The position numbers and the translations under genes were made by a program. Below, in pieces: positions 1 through 6,031 of a DNA stretch of 6,943 nucleotides. How positions within the stretch are numbered: position 1 is the first letter of the stretch; every line of letters begins with the position of its first letter. Origin of the DNA: DATIJJ01 sp964612855 (GTDB taxonomy: Bacteria; Pseudomonadota; Gammaproteobacteria; DSM-16500); contig CAZTDR010000098.1 in NCBI GenBank assembly GCA_964612855.1, forward strand, positions 1 through 6,943, read 5' to 3'. Below the pieces are notes generated by a model that was not told the DNA's origin, made no database searches, and saw nothing but the letters and a program-made list of their open reading frames with translations.

Positions 1-37
1 TCTTACTAAGCAACTATGGCTCAGCTTTGGAATTAAA

Positions 38-145
38 AGCAACCAGCCGAGCCTGACTTCGGCACCCGAATCATTCGCTACCGTTGCTTCCTTCCGGACC
101 TGGCGGGGTTCACAACATATCGTCGCGAAGAGACCAATACTTGCT
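38..145 (-). ncRNA. ffs: 4.5S RNA, signal recognition particle RNA
   Basis: RNA component of the bacterial signal recognition particle, which binds Ffh and delivers ribosomes making membrane proteins to FtsY. On the minus strand the hallmark domain IV is plain: CCAGGTCCGGAAGGAAGCAA, with the GGAA tetraloop at about 95-92 and the flanking asymmetric loop that binds the Ffh M domain. Downstream, GGGTGCCGAAGTCAGGCTCGG resembles the 3' half of gammaproteobacterial 4.5S RNAs. The ends were placed where AGCAA (145-141) can pair with TTGCT (42-38). A short T run follows (TTTTAA), fitting a weak terminator. Ends are uncertain by several bases. The gene lies about 22 bp after tRNA-Ser on the same strand and is probably co-transcribed with it. 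Confidence 0.93.
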
Positions 146-167
146 GCCGTAACTCGGTGTAAATAAT

Positions 168-259
168 TGGCGGAGAGAGAGGGATTCGAACCCTCGATAC
201 GTCGTGAAACGTATACACGCTTTCCAGGCGTGCGCCTTCAACCGCTCGGCCATCTCTCC
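168..259 (-). tRNA. tRNA-Ser with anticodon GGA
   Basis: A 92-nt class II tRNA with an encoded CCA end. The acceptor stem pairs GGAGAGA (259-253) with TCTCTCC (178-172). The discriminator is G at 171 and CCA is at 170-168. The anticodon stem-loop is CACGC-CTGGAAA-GCGTG, giving anticodon GGA, which reads UCC and UCU serine codons. A long variable arm (TATACGTTTCACGACGTAT) is typical of serine tRNAs, and the T arm contains the GGTTCGAATCC core. It is directly upstream of ffs. It looks intact. Confidence 0.97.
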
Positions 260-269
260 AAAATTAGGA

Positions 270-299
270 TCTGTATGCGACCCTACAATGGCGTGTAAG
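270..299 (-). promoter_or_regulatory. candidate promoter for tRNA-Ser and ffs
   Basis: On the minus strand a CTTACA box (299-294) and a TACAGA box (275-270) are about 18 bp apart and end roughly 10 bp before the tRNA. A GGGTCGC stretch lies between them. Both hexamers are only partial matches to the sigma-70 consensus, so this is a position-based suggestion. Confidence 0.3.
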
Positions 300-361
300 G
301 GTAAACGAGAATGCAAGATTCTGCAATTACAAAATGTAGGTGAAAGATAAAAAGATACTTA

Positions 362-474
362 GGGTCTGTTGATAATGGGTTTGGCTTGTTTAAAAAGTGG
401 GGAATCGAGTCAAAAACCGTTTTTGGCCGAGTCTACCGCTTTTTAAACAAGCCAAACCCATTATCAACAGACCC
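362..474. mobile_element. 113-bp MITE-like inverted-repeat element
   Basis: A perfect 36-bp inverted repeat (362-397 against 439-474) encloses a 41-bp loop with its own small hairpin (CAAAAA 411-416 / TTTTTG 420-425). It begins GGGTCTGTTGATAATGGG and ends with the exact complement. TA dinucleotides flank both sides (360-361 and 475-476). That fits a TA target duplication of the kind made by IS630/Tc1-mariner transposases. There is no coding capacity for a transposase, so any movement would need one in trans. The right end sits in the stop codon of dapE, where it contributes the final G. As RNA from the dapE strand it would form a long hairpin followed by a T-rich stretch (TATCTTTTTATC), so it may also terminate dapE transcription. 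The family name is not recognised. Confidence 0.82.
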
Positions 475-1601
475 TAGAGGTATAATTTTTCTAAAATCCG
501 TTGGTAAATCGCAACTAAGCTATCTAAATCGGCTATCCGCACATGTTCATTCACTTGATGAATGCTTTGATTGCACGGGCCAATCTCAATGACTTCTGCG
601 CCCATCGGTGCAATAAAGCGTCCGTCAGACGTGCCGCCAGTTGTTGATAAAATAGGCTCCAGTCCGGTTAACTCTTTTATTGTTTCTTCGGCAATAGCAA
701 TCAGTTTGCCTTGGCGGGTGAGAAACGGATTGCCCGATAAGTTCCAAGCCAAATCAAAATTGAGCTGATTTTTTTCGATGATGGCCGTGACGCGTTGCTG
801 TAATTCTGGCACGGTGATAGCAGTAGAAAAGCGGAAATTAAACAATAATTCCAAGGTGCCGGGTACGATATTGGTAGCGCCAGTTCCGGAGTGTATATTG
901 GAAATTTGAAAAGTGGTGGGGGGAAAAGCCGCGTTACCCTCATCCCAAATCGTTGTGGTGAGCTCACTCAACACCGGCGCAAGCAAGTGAATAGGATTTT
1001 GTGCAATGTCGGGATAGGCAACATGACCTTGCTTGCCAAAAATAGTTAATTTGCCATGCAGTGATCCTCGGCGGCCAACCCGAATTTGATCACCCAATAC
1101 AGCATGGCTATTCGCTTCACCCACAATGCAATAATCGATCATTTCATTACGATTAATTAATTCTGCCACGACTTTTTGTGTGCCGTTAATGCTAGGGCCC
1201 TCTTCATCACTTGTGATTAAAAAAGCAATTGAGCCTGGATAAGTAGGATGATCCCGTACAAAATTTTCGGCGGCGATAACCATTGCTGCCAGGCCGCTTT
1301 TCATGTCTGCTGCACCCCGACCATATAAATAGTCACTGCGTTCTGTTGGTATAAAAGGATGGCTGTCCCAGGCCGTTAAGGGTCCTGGCGGAACGACATC
1401 AGTATGACCTGCGAAAACAAATAGGGGTCCATGTGTGCCGTGTCGTGCCCATAAGTTGGTGACGTCACCAAAATGTAAAAATTCAATGGAAAAACCGGCT
1501 TTTTTCAGGCGGTCGCTGATGATGTCTTGGCAGCCTGCGTCAACGGGTGTGATCGAGGGGCAGGCGATGAGTTGTTTTAATAATTCGAGTGTGTCGGACA
1601 T
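474..1601 (-). CDS. dapE: succinyl-diaminopimelate desuccinylase DapE
   Basis: Zinc-dependent cytoplasmic amidase of the M20 family that hydrolyses N-succinyl-LL-2,6-diaminopimelate to LL-diaminopimelate and succinate in lysine and peptidoglycan precursor synthesis. The 375-residue length equals that of E. coli DapE. The metal and catalytic residues are all visible: H66 and D68 in AGHTDVVPPG, D99 in GRGAADMK, E133-E134 in TSDEEG (catalytic base and bridging ligand by family alignment), E162 in VGEANS, and H348 near the C-terminus. The dimerisation-domain motif GRRGSL and the TTGGTSDGRFIA block near residue 320 are also conserved. The start MSDTLELLKQLI aligns with the family, with a modest GGGA site upstream. 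dapD lies upstream on the same strand, about 106 bp away. The TAG stop (476-474) is formed at the junction with the 362-474 element; the protein end LEKLYL looks native. Confidence 0.97.
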   Translation of the reverse strand: MSDTLELLKQLIACPSITPVDAGCQDIISDRLKKAGFSIEFLHFGDVTNLWARHGTHGPLFVFAGHTDVVPPGPLTAWDSHPFIPTERSDYLYGRGAADMKSGLAAMVIAAENFVRDHPTYPGSIAFLITSDEEGPSINGTQKVVAELINRNEMIDYCIVGEANSHAVLGDQIRVGRRGSLHGKLTIFGKQGHVAYPDIAQNPIHLLAPVLSELTTTIWDEGNAAFPPTTFQISNIHSGTGATNIVPGTLELLFNFRFSTAITVPELQQRVTAIIEKNQLNFDLAWNLSGNPFLTRQGKLIAIAEETIKELTGLEPILSTTGGTSDGRFIAPMGAEVIEIGPCNQSIHQVNEHVRIADLDSLVAIYQRILEKLYL

Positions 1602-1636
1602 AATTAAATCCCATTCTAAATGGCTTTATGGCTTTT

Positions 1637-1698
1637 CGTAGGGGCGGACCCATGTGTCCGCCTAGCGGCCTCAAAAGTCCGGGCGGACACATGGGTGC
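1637..1698. repeat. GC-rich palindromic intergenic repeat, one copy plus an inverted partial copy
   Basis: Unit A (1637-1673) contains GGGGCGGACCCATGTGTCCG, with an internal stem GGCGGA/TCCGCC around a CCATG-type loop. A truncated inverted unit follows: 1682-1696 is the exact complement of 1648-1662 (15 bp). The RNA could therefore form either small hairpins or one larger stem. It lies in the gap between dapD and dapE and interrupts neither gene. A near-identical unit A (35 of 37 positions) is at 5980-6016, so this is a dispersed REP-like family. It could fold in the dapD-dapE transcript and affect its stability or partial termination, but there is no T run. Confidence 0.85.
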
Positions 1699-1707
1699 AA
1701 ACAGAGC

Positions 1708-2520
1708 TTATTCTCGCAACAATTCATTCAAAGACACTTTGCTCCGTGTTTGCGCGTCTACTTTTTTTACAATCACAGCACAATACAAGCTATATTTCCC
1801 ATCTTTACTGGGCAGATTACCCGACACCACCACAGAACCCGCCGGTATGCGTCCATAAGTAATCGTATCTTTTTCCCGATCATAAATTCGAGTGCTTTGG
1901 CCAATATAAACGCCCATGGAAATCACGGAATTTTCTTCAACAATCACGCCTTCCACGATTTCAGAGCGCGCGCCAATAAAACAATTATCTTCGATAATCG
2001 TCGGATTGGCTTGCAAAGGTTCTAGCACACCACCAATGCCTACCCCGCCGGATAAATGGACATTTTTGCCGATTTGCGCACAAGAACCCACGGTCGCCCA
2101 GGTATCAATCATCGAACCTGAATCGACATAAGCGCCAATATTAATATAAGAAGGCATTAAAATCGTATTGGGTGCGATGAATGAACCCCGGCGCGCCACA
2201 GCGGGTGGTACGACACGCACGCCGCTGGCTTTTAAGTCTTCTGCTGAAAAATCAGTGAACTTAAGCGGAACTTTATCAAAATAATGGGTGAAACTGCCGT
2301 CCATCAGTTGATTATCATGGAGGCGAAAATAGAGTAAAACCGCTTTTTTCAACCACTCATGGGTGTGCCATTTGCCATCTATTTTTTCCGCCACGCGTAC
2401 TTGGCCGGAATCTAAAGCGGCAATACTTTCTTTAACCGCTTCCTTTAATTCTTGGGAAGCGGTGGCTGGCGTCAGATTGGCACGGTCTTCAAAGGCTGTT
2501 TCAATGATATTTTTTAGCAT
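1708..2520 (-). CDS. dapD: tetrahydrodipicolinate N-succinyltransferase DapD
   Basis: Cytoplasmic trimeric acyltransferase that moves succinyl from succinyl-CoA to 2,3,4,5-tetrahydrodipicolinate, the step that commits to the succinylase branch of lysine/diaminopimelate synthesis. The 270-residue product is slightly shorter than E. coli DapD (274). The N-terminal domain shows VAEKIDGKWHTHEWLKKAVL and YFDKVPLKF. From about residue 105 the left-handed beta-helix of hexapeptide repeats follows, including IDTWATVGSCAQIGKNVHLS (139-158), GGVLEPLQANPTIIEDN and IGARSEIVEG, and the end is VSGNLPSKDGKYSLYCAVIV. The ATG at 2520 was chosen because MLKNIIETAF matches the family N-terminus and a GAGAA site lies 7 bases upstream. 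An in-frame ATG at 2580 would add 20 residues, but these come from the arm of the neighbouring palindromic element. The product of this enzyme later becomes the substrate of DapE, encoded just downstream. Confidence 0.97.
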   Translation of the reverse strand: MLKNIIETAFEDRANLTPATASQELKEAVKESIAALDSGQVRVAEKIDGKWHTHEWLKKAVLLYFRLHDNQLMDGSFTHYFDKVPLKFTDFSAEDLKASGVRVVPPAVARRGSFIAPNTILMPSYINIGAYVDSGSMIDTWATVGSCAQIGKNVHLSGGVGIGGVLEPLQANPTIIEDNCFIGARSEIVEGVIVEENSVISMGVYIGQSTRIYDREKDTITYGRIPAGSVVVSGNLPSKDGKYSLYCAVIVKKVDAQTRSKVSLNELLRE

Positions 2521-2578
2521 GGTATTCTCGTGAGATAACAAACATTTTATGCTATAGTCCTTCCGATAATTATTTTGC

Positions 2579-2609
2579 ATTTTAACATGACAGATTACTG
2601 TCAGATCAA
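2579..2609 (-). promoter_or_regulatory. candidate dapD promoter in the left arm of the palindrome
   Basis: Reading toward dapD, TTGATC (2609-2604) and TAAAAT (2584-2579) are 19 bp apart, with TTAAAA giving an 18-bp alternative. A perfect dyad TGACAG-ATTA-CTGTCA (2588-2603 on the plus strand) lies in the spacer and looks like a small operator or hairpin. The boxes are weak matches, so the call rests on position, since few other bases are available upstream of dapD. Confidence 0.27.
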
Positions 2610-2677
2610 GGTGTTTTGATTGAACAAAAAAGCAGGAATAGCAGGGCTATTTCAAGTTTTTGTGATTGAAAAACGCC

Positions 2678-2708
2678 TTGAGATGACAATAAGATGCCGT
2701 GTTAAAAT
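2678..2708 (+). promoter_or_regulatory. candidate msbA promoter in the right arm of the palindrome
   Basis: This is the mirror image of the candidate dapD promoter: TTGAGA (2678-2683) and TAAAAT (2703-2708), 19 bp apart. The spacer dyad seen on the dapD side is degraded here. An outward TATAGC (2731-2736) nearer the gene is an alternative -10 box that also exists in mirror image on the other side. Confidence 0.25.
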
Positions 2709-2778
2709 GCAAAATAATTATCGGAAGGACTATAGCATACGCATGTTTCAAGCGCCCTGCAAACGAGATGACCCATGA
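2707..2778 (+). CDS. possible 23-codon leader ORF overlapping the msbA start
   Basis: An ATG in the right arm of the palindrome opens a 23-residue frame beginning MQNNYRKDYSI. Its TGA stop overlaps the msbA ATG in the ATGA arrangement typical of translational coupling. The ribosome-binding site is weak (ATGCCGTGTTAAA), and composition gives no support. The same MQNNYRKDYSI is encoded on the opposite arm in frame with dapD. This may be chance; it is listed because it would affect msbA initiation if translated. Confidence 0.2.
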   Translation: MQNNYRKDYSIRMFQAPCKRDDP

Positions 2779-4559
2779 AAATTAAAACATCAAAAGTTAA
2801 AATAGAACCTAAAGATATTGCCAATGCATTTGAAACCTATAAGCGTTTATTTGGCTATGTGCGACGTTATTGGTTTTCTCTGGTTATTGCTCTCGTGGCC
2901 AGTATGCTGTATTCGGGTATCGATGCCTGGTTCATTTACTTTTTAAAGCCCTTGATCAATAAAGGATTAGTCGCAAAAGATCCAGCCTTTTTGCGCATGG
3001 CACCGATGATCGTGTTAGGTGTATTTATGTTGCGGGGATTGGCGAGTTTTTTTTCTAACTATAATATCGCTTCTGTTTCGCGCAACGTTATTATGAAATT
3101 ACGCCAAGATTTATTTTCCCATCTACAAAAATTGCCTGCTCGTTTTTATGATAACGCGACATCCGGGCAAATTTTATCGGTTATTCTGTACAGTGTTGAG
3201 CAAGTCGCCAATGCCAGTGCTGATGTATTAACGACCGCGATCCAAGCCAGTTTTTTGACAATTGGTTTGTTGTTCGTGATGTTTAAAATCAGTTGGAAAT
3301 TATCGTTGCTCTATTTCATCATCATCCCTTTGATTACGCTCATTATGCGTTATACCAGCAAACGTGTGCGCCGCTTGAGCTTAAGCATTCAAGATTCGAT
3401 GGGGAATTTAACCCATGCCGCGGAAGAAAATATTGAGGGCTATAAGGTGGTACGCGGTTTTGGGGGTGAGCAATATGAAACGGAAAAATTTGATAAGGCC
3501 ACTCGTGTCAATCGTCAGCGAGAAATGAAAGTCGTTGCCGCGCGCTCCTGGAGTGTATCCAGTGTGCAGCTTGTTGCGGCGATTGCGTTATCAGCGACCC
3601 TGTATGTTGCCACTCTCGATATTGCCAGTTCCATTTTATCGCCGGGTGGTTTTGTCACCTTAATTGCCGCCATGTTAGCATTATTAAAACCGATGAAAGA
3701 TTTGACGACAATGCAAAATAAATTATATCGCGGTCTTGCAGGCGCTCAAACTGTGTTTGAAATGTTGGATGAAAAACCAGAAGATGATACAGGAACAAAA
3801 ACATTGCAGCGCGCGCAAGGAAAATTGGATTTTCAGCACGTCAATTTTGCTTATCATGCGGAAAAAGTCGTATTACAAGATATTAGTTTCAGCGTTGCGC
3901 CAGGTGAAATTGTCGCTTTGGTTGGACGCTCTGGCAGCGGTAAATCCACATTAGTGAATTTATTACCACGCTTTTATACGCAATATACCGGAAACATTTT
4001 ATTGGATGATGTTTCCATTCAAGATTATCGTTTGGCAGATTTGCGTCGGCAATTTGCCATAGTATCGCAGCATGTGATTTTATTTAATGACACCATTCGC
4101 AATAATATTGCCTACGGCAGTTTTGAGAAGGCGAGCGAAGCCGATATTAAAGCGGCAGCAAAAGCGGCTTATGCGCTCGATTTTATTGAGCAATTACCCA
4201 ATGGGCTTGATACTTACATTGGTGAAAACGGTGTATTACTGTCCGGCGGTCAGCGTCAACGGATTGCAATCGCGCGAGCTATTTTAAAAAATGCCCCCAT
4301 TTTTATTTTAGATGAAGCGACATCGGCACTGGATACAGAATCTGAACGTTATATTCAATCCGCACTCGATGAGCTTATGCAAAATCGTACCACTTTAGTC
4401 ATTGCGCATCGTTTATCAACGGTTGAGCATGCGAACAAAATCATCGTGTTTGACCAAGGACGTATTGTGGAAACAGGAACGCACGCGGATTTACTCGGTC
4501 AAGATGGGCTATACGCAAAATTATATAAAATGCAATTTAAAGAGACCGAGACGGTTTAA
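2775..4559 (+). CDS. msbA: lipid A export ATP-binding/permease protein MsbA
   Basis: Homodimeric inner-membrane ABC exporter that flips core-lipid A from the cytoplasmic to the periplasmic leaflet. The 594-residue product is close to E. coli MsbA (582). Six hydrophobic segments are visible near residues 33-58, 75-96, 151-170, 175-194, 262-285 and 291-308. The nucleotide-binding domain starts near residue 350 and is complete: Walker A GRSGSGKST (384-392, K390), Q-loop Q432, signature LSGGQ (489-493), Walker B FILDEATSALD (D513, E514) and the switch histidine H545 in IAHRLST. The start has a GAG site about 8 bases upstream. lpxK follows after 28 bp, the classic msbA-lpxK pairing, which separates this protein from general multidrug exporters of the same fold. 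The upstream region is almost entirely the 2548-2739 palindrome. Confidence 0.96.
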   Translation: MKIKTSKVKIEPKDIANAFETYKRLFGYVRRYWFSLVIALVASMLYSGIDAWFIYFLKPLINKGLVAKDPAFLRMAPMIVLGVFMLRGLASFFSNYNIASVSRNVIMKLRQDLFSHLQKLPARFYDNATSGQILSVILYSVEQVANASADVLTTAIQASFLTIGLLFVMFKISWKLSLLYFIIIPLITLIMRYTSKRVRRLSLSIQDSMGNLTHAAEENIEGYKVVRGFGGEQYETEKFDKATRVNRQREMKVVAARSWSVSSVQLVAAIALSATLYVATLDIASSILSPGGFVTLIAAMLALLKPMKDLTTMQNKLYRGLAGAQTVFEMLDEKPEDDTGTKTLQRAQGKLDFQHVNFAYHAEKVVLQDISFSVAPGEIVALVGRSGSGKSTLVNLLPRFYTQYTGNILLDDVSIQDYRLADLRRQFAIVSQHVILFNDTIRNNIAYGSFEKASEADIKAAAKAAYALDFIEQLPNGLDTYIGENGVLLSGGQRQRIAIARAILKNAPIFILDEATSALDTESERYIQSALDELMQNRTTLVIAHRLSTVEHANKIIVFDQGRIVETGTHADLLGQDGLYAKLYKMQFKETETV

Positions 4560-4587
4560 AAACGTAAAAATATTCGCGAGCAGTTTC

Positions 4588-5568
4588 ATGCGCCAATTTT
4601 TGGAAAAACAAGCCTATCATCCTTCGTTAACTCCATTAACTTTTTTGTTATTGCCTTTTTCGTGGTTATTTCGCGTAGGTGTTTCACTGCGTTATTTTTT
4701 TTATCGATTTATTAAAAAACCTATCGACTTTCCATTACCTATTATTGTTGTCGGAAATTTAACCGTAGGCGGAACAGGTAAGACACCCTTCGTCATTTGG
4801 CTTGCCGACCAATTGCGTGCAAAAGGATACCGTCCTGGCATTGTGAGCCGGGGTGTGGGGGGTAAAAAATTAAGGCAACCGTATTGGGTCACAGCAGAAG
4901 ATGAAGCTGCACACGTTGGTGATGAGGCGTTGCTTCTTGCAAAACGGACAAATTGTCCGATGGTGGTGTGCGTAGATCGTGTGGCGGCAGTTCGTGAGTT
5001 GTTACAAAAAACGGAATGCAATATTGTCATTTCTGACGATGGTTTGCAGCATTATCGTTTGTCTCGTACGATGGAAATCGTCATTATTGATGGGTCGCGG
5101 CAATTTGGTAATCGCCAATTGTTACCGGCAGGCCCTTTGCGTGAGTCTTTAACGCGTTTGAAAACGGTTGATTTGGTGGTGACGCACGGTGAAAATGCCG
5201 TGGGTCAAACTGAAACTATGCAGTTGCAGGGAGATGTCTTGTATTCTCTGGTTTTGCCCGATAAAACGCTTAAGCTAACTGAATTAAAAAATAAAACAGT
5301 CCATGCTGTGGCAGGGATTGGCAATCCACAACGATTTTTTTCAACGTTAAAAAAATTAGGGATTCAGGTAGTGGAGCATTCCTTTCCGGATCATTATCTT
5401 TATCAGCGAGCAGATATCAATTTTGCGGATGAATTCCCGGTGATTATGACAGAAAAAGATGCAGTGAAATCCTTCACGTTCGCTGATCAGCGTCATTGGT
5501 ATTTGCCTGTGAACGCGGTTATGAGTGCGGGCGTTGCAAAGAAAATTTTTTCAGTATTAGAGGTATAA
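4588..5568 (+). CDS. lpxK: tetraacyldisaccharide 4'-kinase LpxK
   Basis: Membrane-associated kinase that phosphorylates the 4' position of the tetraacyldisaccharide 1-phosphate to make lipid IVA in the Raetz pathway. The 326-residue length is close to the E. coli enzyme (328). An N-terminal hydrophobic anchor (about residues 17-40) is followed by a Walker A-type P-loop GNLTVGGTGKTP (56-67), the VSRGVGGK block (86-93), the conserved DDGLQHYRL motif (150-158, with the catalytic-region Asp and His), LLPAGPLRE (178-186), AGIGNPQRFF (242-251) and MTEKDAVK (287-294). The frame is open upstream to 4402 inside msbA, but family N-termini match the ATG at 4588 (MRQFLEKQAYHPSLTPLT), which has only a weak CGAG site. 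It follows msbA by 28 bp and ends one base before the next gene, so the three are likely one transcript. Confidence 0.95.
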   Translation: MRQFLEKQAYHPSLTPLTFLLLPFSWLFRVGVSLRYFFYRFIKKPIDFPLPIIVVGNLTVGGTGKTPFVIWLADQLRAKGYRPGIVSRGVGGKKLRQPYWVTAEDEAAHVGDEALLLAKRTNCPMVVCVDRVAAVRELLQKTECNIVISDDGLQHYRLSRTMEIVIIDGSRQFGNRQLLPAGPLRESLTRLKTVDLVVTHGENAVGQTETMQLQGDVLYSLVLPDKTLKLTELKNKTVHAVAGIGNPQRFFSTLKKLGIQVVEHSFPDHYLYQRADINFADEFPVIMTEKDAVKSFTFADQRHWYLPVNAVMSAGVAKKIFSVLEV

Positions 5569-5569
5569 A

Positions 5570-5962
5570 ATGAAAAGTCTGATGGCTTTATTAACAGCGG
5601 CGGCCTTGATGAGTTCTCAAGCAATGGCAGTAACAACCCCTTTGCCAACGGAAGATAAACCGGTGGTTATGGTGCAATCGTCCCATCCCGAGTTTTCCAT
5701 CAAATTGAAATCAAATCCGTCGACCGGTTATAACTGGTATTTACGGGGTTATGACGCAACACTTTTGCAGCCCGTCAAAAAAACTGCTGAAGGGTCTACC
5801 GATAAAAAATTATTGGGGGCGGCTGGGTATGAAATCTGGACTTTTCGCATGAAGCAACACGGATTTGTTGTACCTATGCAGACGTTTATTCGTTTTGTCT
5901 ATGCCCGCTCCTGGGAAGTAAATAGCCAAGCAAAGCAAGTGGTATTCCAGGTCAGCACCTAA
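5570..5962 (+). CDS. secreted chagasin-family (I42) cysteine protease inhibitor
   Basis: A 130-residue protein with a signal peptide: KS at the N-terminus, a hydrophobic core, and an AMA cleavage motif after residue 20, so the mature form should be periplasmic or secreted. The mature part has the chagasin/ICP pattern of three inhibitory loops. NPSTGYNW (49-56) matches the NPTTG loop, GAAGYEIWTF (83-92) matches the glycine-rich loop, and ARSWE (112-116) stands where the family has RPW. Family members block papain-type (clan CA) cysteine proteases. The ATG is one base after the lpxK stop, with a good GAGG site inside the lpxK end, indicating translational coupling. A link to lipid A synthesis is not obvious. 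The target could be a self or a host protease; this is not shown by the sequence. No clear terminator follows. Confidence 0.87.
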   Translation: MKSLMALLTAAALMSSQAMAVTTPLPTEDKPVVMVQSSHPEFSIKLKSNPSTGYNWYLRGYDATLLQPVKKTAEGSTDKKLLGAAGYEIWTFRMKQHGFVVPMQTFIRFVYARSWEVNSQAKQVVFQVST

Positions 5963-5979
5963 CATGCAATTTATAAATA

Positions 5980-6016
5980 CGTAGGGGCGGACCCATGTGT
6001 CCGCCCAGCGGCCTTA
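5980..6016. repeat. second copy of the GC-rich palindromic repeat
   Basis: This unit matches 1637-1673 at 35 of 37 positions (differences at 6006 and 6015). The internal stem GGGCGGA/TCCGCCC is 7 bp and perfect here. It lies between two convergent genes that end at 5962 and 6032, so either transcript could end with this hairpin. There is no T run, so a true intrinsic terminator is doubtful. No second inverted half is present at this site. Confidence 0.85.
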
Positions 6017-6031
6017 ATATTGAGGAAACAG

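Larger units (their letters stand above)
2548..2739. mobile_element. 192-bp palindromic MITE-like element between dapD and msbA
   Basis: The outer 40 bp form a perfect inverted repeat (2548-2587 against 2700-2739), and the symmetry continues inward on the same axis at 2643.5. For example, 2606-2617 and 2670-2681 are complementary except for one G.T pair, and AACAAAAA pairs with TTTTTGT. The apex is a hairpin AATAGC-AGG-GCTATT (2637-2651), one base off the main axis. The whole unit can therefore fold as one long hairpin. It begins and ends with TA (2548-2549, 2738-2739), compatible with insertion at TA, giving a 188-bp core. It has no transposase and does not share its terminal sequence with the 362-474 element. 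It leaves only 27 bp before dapD and 35 bp before msbA, so the arms must carry or influence both promoters. The element family is not recognised; a mobile origin is inferred from structure. Confidence 0.75.

Noticed and set aside
110..316. Minus-strand open frame of 68 codons
   Set aside because: It runs through the tRNA-Ser gene and part of the 4.5S RNA gene, so it is a chance frame over structural RNA.
362..474. Simple intrinsic terminator for dapE
   Set aside because: A 36-bp perfect stem with a 41-base loop and TA borders is far larger than an ordinary terminator; a mobile element fits better, although it may also terminate transcription.
1637..1698. CRISPR repeat or att site
   Set aside because: Only one forward and one truncated inverted unit are present, without regular spacers, and the other copy is 4.3 kb away in a different gap without an intervening mobile gene set.
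1620..1862. Plus-strand open frames across the dapE-dapD gap
   Set aside because: They read through the GC-rich repeat and antisense to the end of dapD, with no ribosome-binding site or recognisable protein pattern.
2521..2580. Longer DapD start at 2580
   Set aside because: The extra 20 residues come from the palindromic element and have no counterpart in the family; the 2520 start has a good ribosome-binding site and a matching N-terminus. It is kept only as a finding.
4402..4587. Longer LpxK start inside msbA
   Set aside because: The extra 62 residues overlap the msbA coding region, are rich in basic residues and do not match LpxK; the 4588 start gives the normal length and N-terminus.
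4701..5030. Minus-strand open frame of 109 codons inside lpxK
   Set aside because: It is antisense to the well-conserved lpxK frame, including the P-loop and DDGLQH motifs, and has no independent support.
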